NCBI RefSeq assembly: GCF_905115235.1
Contig: NC_051854.1
Span: 102,941,200-103,005,199, forward strand
Reading direction: 5' to 3'
Length of the DNA stretch: 64,000 nucleotides
DNA from: Hermetia illucens
Lineage: Eukaryota; Arthropoda; Insecta; Diptera; Stratiomyidae
Shown piece by piece: positions 23,185 to 35,900 of this stretch (the stretch's first letter is position 1; every line of letters starts with the position of its first letter). The notes beneath the pieces are model-generated. The model ran no database searches. It was not told the DNA's origin and saw only the letters and a list, made by a program, of their open reading frames with translations. Position numbers and translations under genes: made by a program.

Positions 23185-24370
23185 GATGTCAGTGATAAGG
23201 TGGGCTTTAAAATATAAGATTTATGAGACTCAAATCCAACCCCCACGTCAGATCTGCTATCGCCAAGGCCTCAGCTGCCTTAAAAAACCTTCTCTCATCC
23301 CGGGCCCTGTATCCTGCGACCAAAACCCTTTTATACAAGACTCTCATTCGTCCAACCCTGACCTACGGTTTCCCAGCATGGGCTACCATGTCTCCGAACG
23401 TAGCAGAAGCCCTCCAACGCTTTGAAAGGACGATACTCAGGAAATGCACGGCCAAATACAGAAGGCCAAACCTAAAATTCCACCAAAACTCTCTTCTGTA
23501 CGACCTTTCCGGGGTTTGCCCCATAATTCCGCACATGATCAAGTTGTCGCGCGTCAGACTGAAAAAGTGGCTGTCCCACCCTAACCCGCTGATAAAAAAT
23601 CTCGCTAAACGCAATGCACTATTACGCGAGCAGAGGTACTACGTGTCAGGGGTGACTCTCCTCTCGGACAGTAACTCTCCTCTCAACCACCACGTCTCCC
23701 CTCCCTCCTTCTATCAAAATTCCTCCCCGGACTTTCACAGAGGCTAACCGCGTAAGCCCATTGTTCTGGCAGTCAATCCCCCGCGCAGATGTAGATCACC
23801 TCCTATTATTTTTTTTCTTTACTTAGTACAGATTAAGACAATAGACACTAATTAGCCTATACATAATCTAATATCGCCAAGCATTAACTTCTTCCCTAAA
23901 TTAAGGTCCCTCCTTCTACCAATTTAGCCCCACAATACATACCCCGCAATCCCACAGCCCTTTTCATCCCTCCCCCCTTGGGTCACTGTCCTCGCACAGG
24001 CCCAAAACGAGTAAAAGGTAGCCCTTTCTCAGAATGCTAACACCATTGAGAAAGGACTGCGCTTTACTCCAATTCCGTTAATCAATCATGTCCACCGGTG
24101 CCTAAAAAATCTCTTTCTCCCGTTTCCCAGTACGGAGTACTATTTTGTGTTATGTTTGTTTAGTCGTAAGTTATAAATTATTACTAGATTTAAACACATG
24201 CTATGTCAAATGAGCACTGACATGCACCACCTTCTCACTTTATAACATGTAACCGTAGGTTAGCGTTACATACTTAATTAGTCACGCTTGACCTTTTAAG
24301 TTATTATTCCTTTGTACAGCACATGTGTTTCTTTTCTTTGCTCAATAAATAAATCTGAAATCTGAGAATC
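23185..24370 (+). mobile_element. 5'-truncated Jockey-like LINE with 3' UTR
   Basis: Positions 23223-23747 encode the C-terminal part of a Jockey-clade reverse transcriptase: SRALYPATKTLLYKTLIRP, LTYGFPAWATMS, ALQRFERTILRKCT and NPLIKNLAK. A ~600-nt non-coding 3' region follows, ending in an AATAAATAAATCTGAAATC tail near 24360. The open frame over 174 codons suggests moderate age. Confidence 0.85.
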
Positions 24371-24708
24371 TTAAGAACACTATTCAACGAAGGGCTTCAA
24401 AGTTCCAATTATTCTCGGAACATAAGTACACTCGTCAGGGCCGTAGGGAGATAATCCTGGCCCGGGGTGAAAATTATGCGGAAAACCTAAACCGGAGTGG
24501 TTCTGGAGTGGAATTTATATACACCCTTTTATTATTCCTTTTTTTTATCGAAATTTGAACCCCCTTCTCGTTAGGCCTGATACTGGTACATATTCCACCG
24601 AACTAATGGTAGCAGCTAGGTGCGCCTTAACCCATATACAGGGTGTTTCGAAACTACAAGACAAACTGTATGCTAGCGATTCGTCATGCAAGCAAACAAT
24701 ATTTAAGT

Positions 24709-25357
24709 GTCGGAGAAGAATATCTTCTACGAGGCAGTTGAGCGGACCCTCAAAGCCTGTCCCAAGTACGTTATCAAAATCATACTTGGAGATTTCATCA
24801 GTCAAGTAGGGACGGATCTCGTATTCAGGCGATACGTCGGCTCCCATAGCTTACATAGGAATATCAATGATAACGGACTGCGGATTATTCAGTTAGCAGT
24901 ATCGTACGAAATGGTGGTTTAAAGTACCTAATTTGTGCGGAAAGCGGTCCATAAACATACGTGGGCCCCTCAAGGCAGGACCACTTTCAACCAAATTGAC
25001 CACGTGCTGATAAAAGGCCGCCACCTCTCAGCCTTGATGACTGTAAGAATATATAGACTCGGACCACTATATGTTGTAATGTTACATTCTCAAAGAACGC
25101 GGGCACGCGTAGAGAATTATCACGAACTCTGTCGAGCGGAGAAGCGACTTCACACACGGAAAAAGGAAGCCTGGGAGAATCAACAAGTCTGTGAACTAGA
25201 AAAGTACAGAGAGCAACCGTATGGTGCTCATCCTGCCGGGACAAAGAGGGAAATCTGATTTCCGATAGAGTTGGCGTATTGGAGCAATGGGTTGAGTATT
25301 TTGATGAACTGCTCAGCAGCCAAAATATCGGCGAGTTGGAAGACGACGGACAAATGC
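24709..25357 (+). mobile_element. LINE (family A, RTE-like) fragment with internal deletion
   Basis: Begins inside the endonuclease (FYEAVERTLKACPKY, ILGDFISQVG, YVGSHSLH, VHKHTWA, FNQIDHVLIKGRHLSALM). It then jumps directly to the linker region (VMLHSQRTRAR, LCRAEKRLHTRKKEAWENQ). The same parts are about 0.35 kb apart in the longer copy at 51507-54650, so an internal block was lost. Confidence 0.88.
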
Positions 25358-26966
25358 TACTTAATACTTTGATTTGCATATTGCGATTTTATTCGGATGA
25401 TTTGCGTAATTAATTCGTGGAGTTAAAGTCAAAGTATAAAGCACGCGGTTGCTTGCTAAAACATGTTTAACTGATGCTGTGAAGCCGTATTCTAACGCAA
25501 GTGGACTATTATCAACACAATACTCGTACTTTCCGGAAGAAATTGACTGGACAAAAGGGTCATGGAATGCAACTGTCGTGCCCCGAAAGTTCTTTACACA
25601 AGTTTCCGTTTTGTTTTTGAATTGAATAATTAGCCAATTTTTTATTAAAAATGGGATGCTTTACTTTTATGTATAAGGGCTGGAGGGACTGAGCAATTGT
25701 ACAACTTACATGAACTTAAAAGCCACATTTGCTCATAATAGTTTGAATTTTATGCCCATTAACCGAAAAATGTAAGAAAATGCCATTCGATCAGATCAAA
25801 TATCGGTTAATTGTCCCTTCCCGGTCCGTGACAGCTATTGGTACACCCTGTTTTTGGTTTGCAGTCTGGTTATTTTCAATTAATAATACGTCCTACGCAA
25901 GTAATAAAGAAAATCAGGGTTCGCAAACCGTTTTTCAATTGAAATGACGATGACTTCAGAAATATAAGGTACAAAATTTAGCATCTTCCATTTTTATTTT
26001 TATATTTTTTAAATATGAATTACGTTCTAATATGTATTGCTTCGTACGTATTTAACGGTCCTGGTTTAAAGTAGGATAAGACAAGATCATTCCGTTCCTT
26101 GGCGTGGCAATATCAGCACCCTTACGGGGTCATATCTTAGGCTTAGGCTAGATATTGACTAATCCACATTTATGGTGTTAGTGATGTCTGCAATTGACCC
26201 AGTTTTTCCATTCAGGCCGACGAGTATCATGTATCGTGTTCCCGAATACCACCGCAGTACAAACCGTCATGCATGGTGGAACGCGATTCCAAAATACGAC
26301 CATAAACACTTCATACTTACCAACAGGTATCTTAATTAAAGGAAATACAACGATATGTTAAAAAAGCAAAAAACCATGTTTCGTAACAAAAAATGAGCCA
26401 ACGAGAAATTTTAACATTAATTTTTTCTCCATTTTATGTCAAATTAATCCTGACCAATGAATATCTGAGAAATGATCCATTATTGTGGTAAGACCCCAGC
26501 ATAAGGCTGTCTCGAACATTGCGATGCTAAAAAATAACTTTCGAATCGGCTTATTCACATATTATTCATTTACTACACTAAAATACTTTCTGTCTTATTC
26601 TTTACTCTTATATAATATGTCTTAAAAATATATAATAAGCAACGAAATTTCTTGCGATTTACTGTCACCATGGAATTTCTGCAAGCGCGCATGGTCCTAC
26701 TTCTATTCCGGTCTTGCATGAAATTTCATACAAAGCGTAACTGTGAACTAGTCAATATTCGATAATAAGAGTCCTCCAACTTTCGAGTATAATACAAATA
26801 CAATTCGTTTGCACTATGTCAATAAATTGTGTCCACCAGCCACATGAAATAGCGGTGTTGCGAAGTTTCTTAGAATTGTTCCTACACAATTCTAGCGTGA
26901 GTGAAAATTTAAGTAAGGGTGAAATCAGAATACTTCCCGGATGAATTTCATAATAAATCAAAGGGG
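25358..26966. other. Gene-free stretch downstream of the TBC1D4-like gene
   Basis: AT-rich sequence with no supportable reading frame. It should include the 3' UTR of the Rab-GAP gene at its right end. An ACACCCTGT motif near 25844 mirrors ACAGGGTGT near 24643, but the match is too short to call an element. Confidence 0.5.
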
Positions 26967-29900
26967 TTAGCTTCGTCCAGTCTTCGCTGGCGGTTCGCTG
27001 TCTTCAACACTCGATGTGCGCGATGAAATGGTCGCTGGCCGTGAGTGAACCGGACGAATGGTTTTCAGCTGAGTCGTTCCATGAAAACGAACATTCACAT
27101 CGCCGCACATGCTGAGCGGGTGCATATCTTCTAGCTTTTGTGAAGGCAATTCGATTACTTTGGGTGATAAGTTTTCATCAATAGGCTTTCGCTTTTCTGG
27201 TGGACTAACGGGAGTTCCAATACCACTATCAACATCCGAAGGACTTTTCATGTTATTAATCATCTTTTCAACATGTTCTGGCAATTTGATTTCCTCTCGT
27301 TTTATAACAACATCTTTTTCCATAGATTCCCCAAGATGTCCTAACTGATTGGGCCGATTTGGACCACTTTTTTGTTGTCGAAGCTGTTCGAAAGTATGTT
27401 CAAAATAAGAGTTCTTCTTTTTTACTGGTGACCCCTCGCCTTCTTTCTCAGCTAACTCTTCTAAAACCTTAAGTGGGAAGCCCATTTGCGAATTAACCGA
27501 TACTGATTTGCCAATTTTCCGTTCTACGAATATTGGTTTCCTGCGCTGAATTTCTAGGTTTTCTACTTGTTGAATTATGCGTCGTATATCCGCTGGCAGT
27601 TCCAAGTTATGGTTACGATCAACCAATTGCGATATGTAGCGGCCCAGAGTTTGTATAGTGATTTCAAGACTTTGTACTTGTGATTGGAGCGTTGTGATTT
27701 GTGTTTGTTGCGAGCTTCGCGTTTTCTCCAATTGGGCTATACTAGACTGAGCAAACTGTAACATATGGACGTAATTAGCAACAATATTAACAACTTAATA
27801 ATACCATGACTTACTTGAAGTTCCGTTTCTAGATGTTGGTTGTGAATTCGTTCCTTATTCAGTGCTTCTAAATGGTGATTAGCAGTTGAGATTTCTTCTT
27901 GGAGAACATTGTATTCGACTTGATATTCTGCTAGATGTTTTGTAATCTCCAGATTCAATGCCTTTTGAATAATAAGTACGTATTAAAAAACAACTTTCAG
28001 ATTAAGCAATAAATGACATACCAACTTCATAGTCTTTTCCATGTGTTGCGAATCAATTTTTGGTACAATCGTCTTCAGATAGTCCATTATATCTTCAAAA
28101 TTGTCTCTAGCCAAAAGCTCGTCCTTGTGAACCGTTAATATAGCCAGAGCCACTTTGAATATTACTTCGCAGGACTCTAAAAAAAGCATATCAAATACAC
28201 GCGCTACAAATCCCAACGGAAACTGAGAACTGAACACTGTCAATATCCATGGAGCAGCGTACAAGGTTGGTGAAACATCATTCTGATCCAACCATGAATA
28301 CAAGTCTGGTAAATGATCTTTCACAAGTCGTGAAAGTTGATACAATTGAAGTTGAAATTTTTTCATATCAGGCAAATATTTTGTACGCATTTGACGACGG
28401 AACATCAGATGCTTGAGTAAATTAAACGCTTCCTCTTCTTCAGCCTACAAATATTTAGATTGAGTTTTCAAGACTTTTTCCGGACGATCCTTTGTACTTA
28501 CATGTAATAATAGAACAGCACAAATAAAGCCCAAGCCCTGACAATATCCTAGCTCAGGATCGAGAATTGAATAAGCTTTAAGTAAATTGAAAAGCGAGAG
28601 TTGACCAACTCCCAATGCCGCTTTATAGTATTTATGGTTCGGAAACGTCCGCCCCAAGTCAATGAAGATTGCATGCTGGTGTTCCGTTAAGTTTTTCAAA
28701 AGAATTTGATACGGTGTATTGTAGTTAGGGAATTTCTTGGTATCGACGGGAGCCGTGTTCATTGAATATTGTTCAGCCAAAAAACTCCAAACTTCGCCTC
28801 GTTTTGAACGAGGGACGCCCGTTTTCAGAGCTTGTAATAGAACTCTTGGATCTTTCTTATTTCCAATCTTTGCGGAATCTCGCTCAATGAGCGTTTCCCA
28901 GCGTTCCACAGCTTGCTTATCACAAGGAATTATTTCATCATAATCCAATTTAATTTTCTTCAACTCGTTTTCATTTTGTCTGGCCTGCAGACGTGCGTTC
29001 TCCTTTTCCATTCGCGCAAGTAGAATTGTTTGACGTATTCCTGTTCTCCAGAGTTCACGCAATTCTTCTTTGGTTCTTCGACCGTATTTTGAATCTTGAA
29101 TCATACCGGAAAATTTTTAATTAAGGAAGCGTTTTATGCAAATCGCGGCAAAGTTGTCATATTGGAGAAATGTAGATAATTCCTGATGATTTCATACTTA
29201 CTGAATGATCGCATTGGTGACAGCAAATCAGACTCAGTCACGCCCTCTCCATTTTTCGATGGAGTCACGACACTGTTGAGAATCGCTTGACGCCAGGATC
29301 CTTGAGGGGTTGTATTCTCTTTAGGGCTGTTTCCTACCTTCATAAATCTGAAAAACGGTAACGTATTGACGAATGATTATCGTGTTATTTATGACGATTT
29401 GTGAACCTACATATCCATCATTGGCGATTTTAATTGTTCTGGTGATGGTTTATTACTAGGGCTTGAACCGATAGTGTTTGATCGTGGTCGCCCAGTTTGT
29501 TCACCGGATGATCCTTCTCCACTACTAAAACCTCCGTCTGACCCTGCTTGTTTTACGTGAGAATCACGAATATTGTGCATCGTACCTGTACAATCATCCT
29601 TACTACCTTTTCGCTTTAATAAATGATCGAATGAGCTTGTTAAGGACCGTTTAGCTTTCATAAATATCGTGCTACCACCAAGGTATTGATTCAGAAACTC
29701 CGATCGGTTTTCTGCCGTATCGTGAACATGTCTTTGTTGTCTCGATTCACAGTGAGCTCGTAAAAGCATCATTAAAAACTGATTTTGTTCCCCTAAGTTA
29801 TGACTGTTAATCTTTTCTGATCCATAGTATTTTGCCCAGATGATATCTTGCTCGTCATCTGATAATGTTTCAATTCGTCGAAATATAATATTTTGAGTTT

Positions 29901-32900
29901 TCTTTTCAGAATGTCCTTCTATATCAGCGCATAACTTATGATACCACAGCATTGGACAATGTTCACATGAGAATATCTGTGCTTTTTCTTTGTTCTTTTG
30001 TTCAGAACATGTGACGAAGGCTTGCGAGATAGCCGCTACAATATCGTCTGCTACATGATCGGATTGACATTTGAATACATAGCCAATATATCCGTCGTTG
30101 TGTGCTTCGCGACATATAATCCCAAAGTGATCTGCATTTTTATGACCCTGTACGCAACTTGCTACATCTTTGAAGTCTTTATATAATAACACTTGTTTTC
30201 TGTCTGGCGATATAAGGCGAAGATCTGATCTTCCAACAAGAAAGACCATAGTACGATTTTGTTCTACTTGAACTTGGGGAATGCAGCCAATGGAAGCCGA
30301 ACGGTCACGTTGCTTTGGGATGCTAAAAATGCGAAAACCATGTACAGATTACTGTAGAAAGTTAAATATTTTTATAAAAAAAATAACCTATACATTCTAT
30401 GCTATTTTAAAACCGGCGCTGAAGGGTTAGTTACAAGAAAAAGAATATGTTGATTTATAGTCCGAATGTAAATGTAGTAGAATCTTACATTTTTATTCGG
30501 ATACTAACCGACTGTGTAGTTACGACAATTGGGAACATTTTTTCTTTCATCGATAATCTATCGATTCTATTCTTAGTAATTGTATTATTTTTTCCAAATT
30601 TTAAAATCACGCAATTTTTAATCGATTTTGGACGTTAAATCGATTAAAAATTGCGTAAATTTAAACTTTACTGAAAGAGTCATGCTCGGTTCAACGTTGT
30701 TGTGACGTCATATTGTCATAACAGATCCAAATGGAACAATTATTTAGTATAGAGTGTGTGCTGCAATTGGTAGAAATGAGCAAACTAGGCGGCTACCTTT
30801 CGTGCTATATTCCAAGTTGCAGAAACAATACAGAAAATCATACCGAGAAATGTTTTATAATTCTAATTTCTGGAATATGCAAATAATTCTGTTGCAATGA
30901 TCATGTCAATATAACTGTATGATGGTATTCTTAATTACATAGTTTTTGAACGTTAACAAGAATCGAAACAATGAATATTCTTCACTTATTCTGCTTTCTC
31001 ACAGAGCAATTGTTCCGGCTCGGGCTCGAGCAAATTTTTTCTTTGTTTGTGCATTCACTTTTCTCAACGATGCGTTTGAGGGACGCAAAACCTATTGTGA
31101 AATCTCCATCGCTTTCTGTCGACGTTCTGAAATTTCATTTACTTTTACGATTTGCAATCAGCATATTACCCCCAAAGTTCGGATGGCCGTTGCATTATAT
31201 ATACTGCTTAAGTGACCTTATTTTGATAGCTTTTACGCAATGAAACCGGATTTAAAATCGAGTGCTCGATGCCGGCAAATCAAAGCTTTACCAATGTGAC
31301 GTCACTTTGCTCGTGCGGATGAAATCGTTTTCCTGAATTTGAATGGGAATTAATCCTAAAATCCTAAGGGTGGCAAACTGGGTGATTGACGAGCGATTGA
31401 AGGGCAGGCGCATCGTAATCTGCAGTGACAGTCAAGCTGCACTGAGGGCATTGAGCAGTCCTTTGATTACCTCGAAAATCGTTCAGGAATGCAGAAACCG
31501 TTTGAACTCTATGTCTAGATTCAATACGGTGGAACTACTCTGGGTACCTGGTCACTGTGGCATAGAGGGAAATGAAATCTCGGACGCTTTAGCGAAAGAG
31601 GGGTCAATCTCCCCAATGCCGGGACCGGAGCCAGCAATTGGAGTATCAGTGGCATTGGCTAAATCTGTTTTCAAAAACTGGGAACAAGTTTCCCATAATG
31701 ACAGGTGGCAGAGCCTAAATGCTGCTCGACACACCAAACTTTTCCTGCCAGAACCCAACATACGTACCGCAAAGTTTATCCTGTTGAAAAGCAGGAGGAG
31801 TTGCAGGTGTATTGTGGGCATACTGACAGGCCATAATTCACTAGCTGGGCATATGTTCAGAATAGGAATTACCGAAGATGATACGTGTCCTTCCTGTAAT
31901 GAGGAAGCGAAATCCACGGAGCATTTCCTATGTGAATGCCCCGCCTATGGACGCATCAGATCTTTGGTGCCGATGTTCTCCAATTGCGACGGGTAGCATC
32001 ACATCCACTAACGGAAATACTGCGGTACGTGAACGAATCCGGAATATTCCTTTAGACGGGGGAGGCGAGTACAATGGGCCAACACGGCCTGAGTGCTGAG
32101 AAGCTGTAGCTTCTCCCCCAGCATACACACACACACACAATCCTAAAAATTATTTTTCGGCATCCCAAATTTGAAAAACTTCAGAAATATGTTAATTGTT
32201 ATGTTCACTTTCGATTGAAAATAAAAAACGTTAGAAATCATGCAAGTTCCCAATTGAATGGCCTGACTGTCGTTCAAATATTACAAACATGGAGATTTGA
32301 ACTGTCATCAAAAGTGCATTTATCCCTGATGCAAAATAAATTGTTGGCTACGTCCCGAACAAGAGGAGGAGGAGCTGAAGATTTGAATAATCATTGCAAA
32401 ATAAACAAGTTGGAATTCGGAAGTTTGACAATTCAGGTATACAGTCTGTTACATAAGAGCGTGGTCACTGTTACACGTAGATAAAAACTCAGAGTGTCCT
32501 GTTTCTTTTTCTATGACATAGAGGGCACCTCAACCCTTCATGCTTTTTGTAAAAAGTCAGCTCTCTGTCAAATTTAGTCTTCAACTGAGTGGTTTTCCGA
32601 AATGAGTGCTGTTTACGCCTCTCGCTTTGATGCAATTTTTCTATGTTTGCATGAAAAAGGACCCAAATTGACGCAAACTGCTGCTGCGAAATATATGGGA
32701 AAGTCGGAGCAGTTCGTTAGCAAGTGGATAAATCGCTATAAAAAGGTCGGTAAGGTTGATGATTTTCCTGATCGCGGAAGTGCAAGCAAAGTCTCAAAAA
32801 AAGACGAAAAAGAGATTCTCGCATTGTTCTCGAAAGATCAAACTTTGACTTTACGTGGAGCTGCTGTGAAATTGAAAGCAAAAGGTGTTGACATATCTTA

Positions 32901-35900
32901 CGGAACGATTCGCAGGCACTTGCTTGCAGATAAACTGAAATATCGCAGTACTTTGGAAAAACCAATGTTGAGTGCAAAACACGTTGAAAAACGAGTGGAA
33001 TGGGCGAAGGAAAACTTGGACCGCGATTGGAGCAAAGTAATTTTTTCTGATGAATCCTCCTTCTGGGCATTTCCGAGCATCAAACACGCCTGGTTTCGGT
33101 ACTTTGTTCTTATTTAACGAGAATTTAAATGCCGAAAAAATGAATAAAATATATCAAAAGGCTTTGTTACCATCTGCTAAGCAATGGTATATCAAGAAAA
33201 ATGAAAGCTGGATCCTTCAAGAAGACAACGATCCGAAACATCGGAATCGAGCGTGTAGCGAGTGGGAGGCGCAAAACGGAGTTGTCACTTTAGATTGGCC
33301 ATCTCAGTCACCGAATGCAAATCCCATAGAAAATGTGTGGGCTCTGATGAAAATGCAGTTTCGCAGACGCAAGCCATGTAATTTAGATCAACTTTCTCGA
33401 CAAATTCGCAAAAATTTGGAGGTCTTTTCCGGTAGAATATGCAGAAAAACTAGTGGAAAGTATGCCCCGACGGTGCCAGGCCATAATTGACAATGCAGGA
33501 GAATGGACTTGCTACTGAGGTATTTGCATTGAGTATTGACGACCAAATTATCAATAAATTTGCGAATTTTCGAAAAATCAATTGTTGTTATTATTTAACA
33601 GTGACCACGCTCTTATGTAACAGACTGTAAAAGGGACATCATCGTTTTTTTGGTTTGGTGGTTTCTGAGAATGCGTCTTGTCTCGCTTCAATTTTGTACC
33701 TCCGACGAACAGGAAGGGAGACACGTCTCCTAACGTAAGCTGTAGTATCATACCTAATATTCCTCAAGTATAGTGAAAACTAGCAACTACAACTATACAG
33801 TCAATTTAAAGCAAAAAACAGTTCAATGTCAAAACTAAATCAAACCGGAATTTCTGGCTTATTTTCAAAGCAAATTTGTTATAATTCATACATTTCTTAT
33901 TGCTTCAAATTCCTTATTCAACGAGTTTACATTCAGATTTGAACATCCGAAGTACATACACTTTTTTTGTTAAATTGAAAACACCTTGAATTTTCAATTT
34001 TCTTTTTCGTTTACAAAAAATACATCTCTAGTGATTGTGAAGTAAGCAAATCGAAAATGTTCGGGAATAAATGGATTTAGACACATAAATTACGAAAAAG
34101 CTACATAATAAGTGCGGCAGGAATCACGGTAGAAAAATGGTTTCTCATTCTAATTATAAATACTTGGAATGAGGTGGAAAACTATTTCAAGTAATTACTC
34201 AAATGTGGACATGCTACCACAAAAATAGGAATTGTACGAAAAACATTGTAAACATTGTATGTAACTGGGGGCTAATACAGAATTCAAGAGAAAACACGGC
34301 AAACTGATTTTACTCACGACTCTTCTATAATTTTAGGCGGCGATGTTGGTCGTGTTGTTATTATTTTTGTTGTTGGTGGCACTGGCTGAACAGTTCCACT
34401 GGATAAATAAGAACGAACTAGTTAGGAACTGTTTATTCTCATCGTGTTTATCTCAATAAATATTAATAATTGAGAACAGGAGATGTTTACTTACTCTTGC
34501 TTCACGGGAAGTACAATTTGGCTTTGCCCTCGCAGCAATCGCTTTGGTGATTGATTTTCCTTATCATCAGTGTCTGTTTGTTCCTTTGATGTATTTTCTG
34601 CTTTAGTATCGCTGTCATTACTCTCTACTATTTTCAATTCACTGTTTGTTTCCTCATTAGTAGCAGAATTATCCTCTTCATTCTCATCTTTTCTTTCCGG
34701 TTCCTCTTTCGTACTACTAAGATGTTCAAATGAACCACTTTCCCGAGTAGCTGAATCATGCAATAATCGTGACCTTTGCGCATCATACGCTTTGAATCTG
34801 GGTAAGGCGTCGTCAATGAATGTGAACGGAACTCTTTTATGTGATACACGGATTTTTCCAACGTACATAACTTCAAAGAAGTGTGAATGATTTGGTGAGA
34901 TGTCGCTGAGCAGGGATAATTTTGCAGAAGCTGATGTACTCACTGGAATATGAACCTGAAAGGAAAATTTTATTTATTTATTAAATGGTAAAACTTAAAA
35001 TAAATGAAAACTTGTTTACCGTGCCTGCAGAATTACTTAAACCATGTGTATAGCTTTTCGACGATGACATCTTGGATGATACGAGATTTGGACTTGCATC
35101 ATGTTGTGCATTTCGTACAGACTCCGATAATTTGAAGTGTGAGGCAGGTGTTGTTTGTAACCCATTACCACGTAATGGTTTCTGCAAAGAAATCTCGGAC
35201 GCGACAAACGTTTGTGGAATATTTCCCACCGATCCGCCTAAAGTGTGCACTGGATCGCGCATTTGCTGCATCAATTCGGTCATCTAAATGTCACAAACAC
35301 AAGAAAAGCATTTTTTTCATTAATACATTTAATTAACATTTGGTTGAATTTAAGGAGAATGAGTATCAATATCAGCTCAATTTGATGAATTTACCATTAA
35401 ATTACAAGATATCCAAGTGCAATCAAAGATTAAACATGGGTACTGACAGTATTCACAGTAGTCCGTTAGAATCGGATAGTTTTTACACACTACAACTTTA
35501 TTTTAACAATTTATGCACCAATTTAGCATATTTTCAGAAAGTTCATCTGCTTGAGAATTGATTTCTATTTGAAACTGAACTGTTTATGTTCGTTAATCAC
35601 CACTGAAGTAAAGGGATTACAGAAGATAGGCAAAGTTGACTTTGAAATAAGTGCTAGTGTCCAATTCAGAAACTCAATTAAGAAAAATCACTGGCCACTT
35701 GCTTGCCTCAAATACAATGTTATAACTAACGAAATGAACCCAAATAATTTGAATCATCCATTCACAAGGCCAACAATAGTCAACAACTGTTGTCGATTGG
35801 ATTAATCAACAATGCGGAGAAAATATCAAAGTAATTGGTAGAAATTGCGAAGTTTGCGTGATCTGACAATTGTATCGGACAAAATATTTGCTACTCGTTT

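Larger units (their letters stand above)
30323..34317 (-). other. Intron 5 of the TBC1D4-like gene
   Basis: A 4-kb intron holding a perfect 20-bp inverted repeat (30609-30656), a truncated family D LINE (31362-32138) and a Tc1-like transposon (32442-33627). Positions 33630-34317 show no gene. Confidence 0.8.

Noticed and set aside
24637-25850. ACAGGGTGT and its reverse complement as inverted ends of a DNA transposon
   Set aside because: Only 9 bp match, no target duplication, and LINE material lies between them. Too weak to call.
31552-31917. Long antisense frame opposite the LOA-like RNase H
   Set aside because: Shadow of the plus-strand element, whose RNase H motifs are clear.
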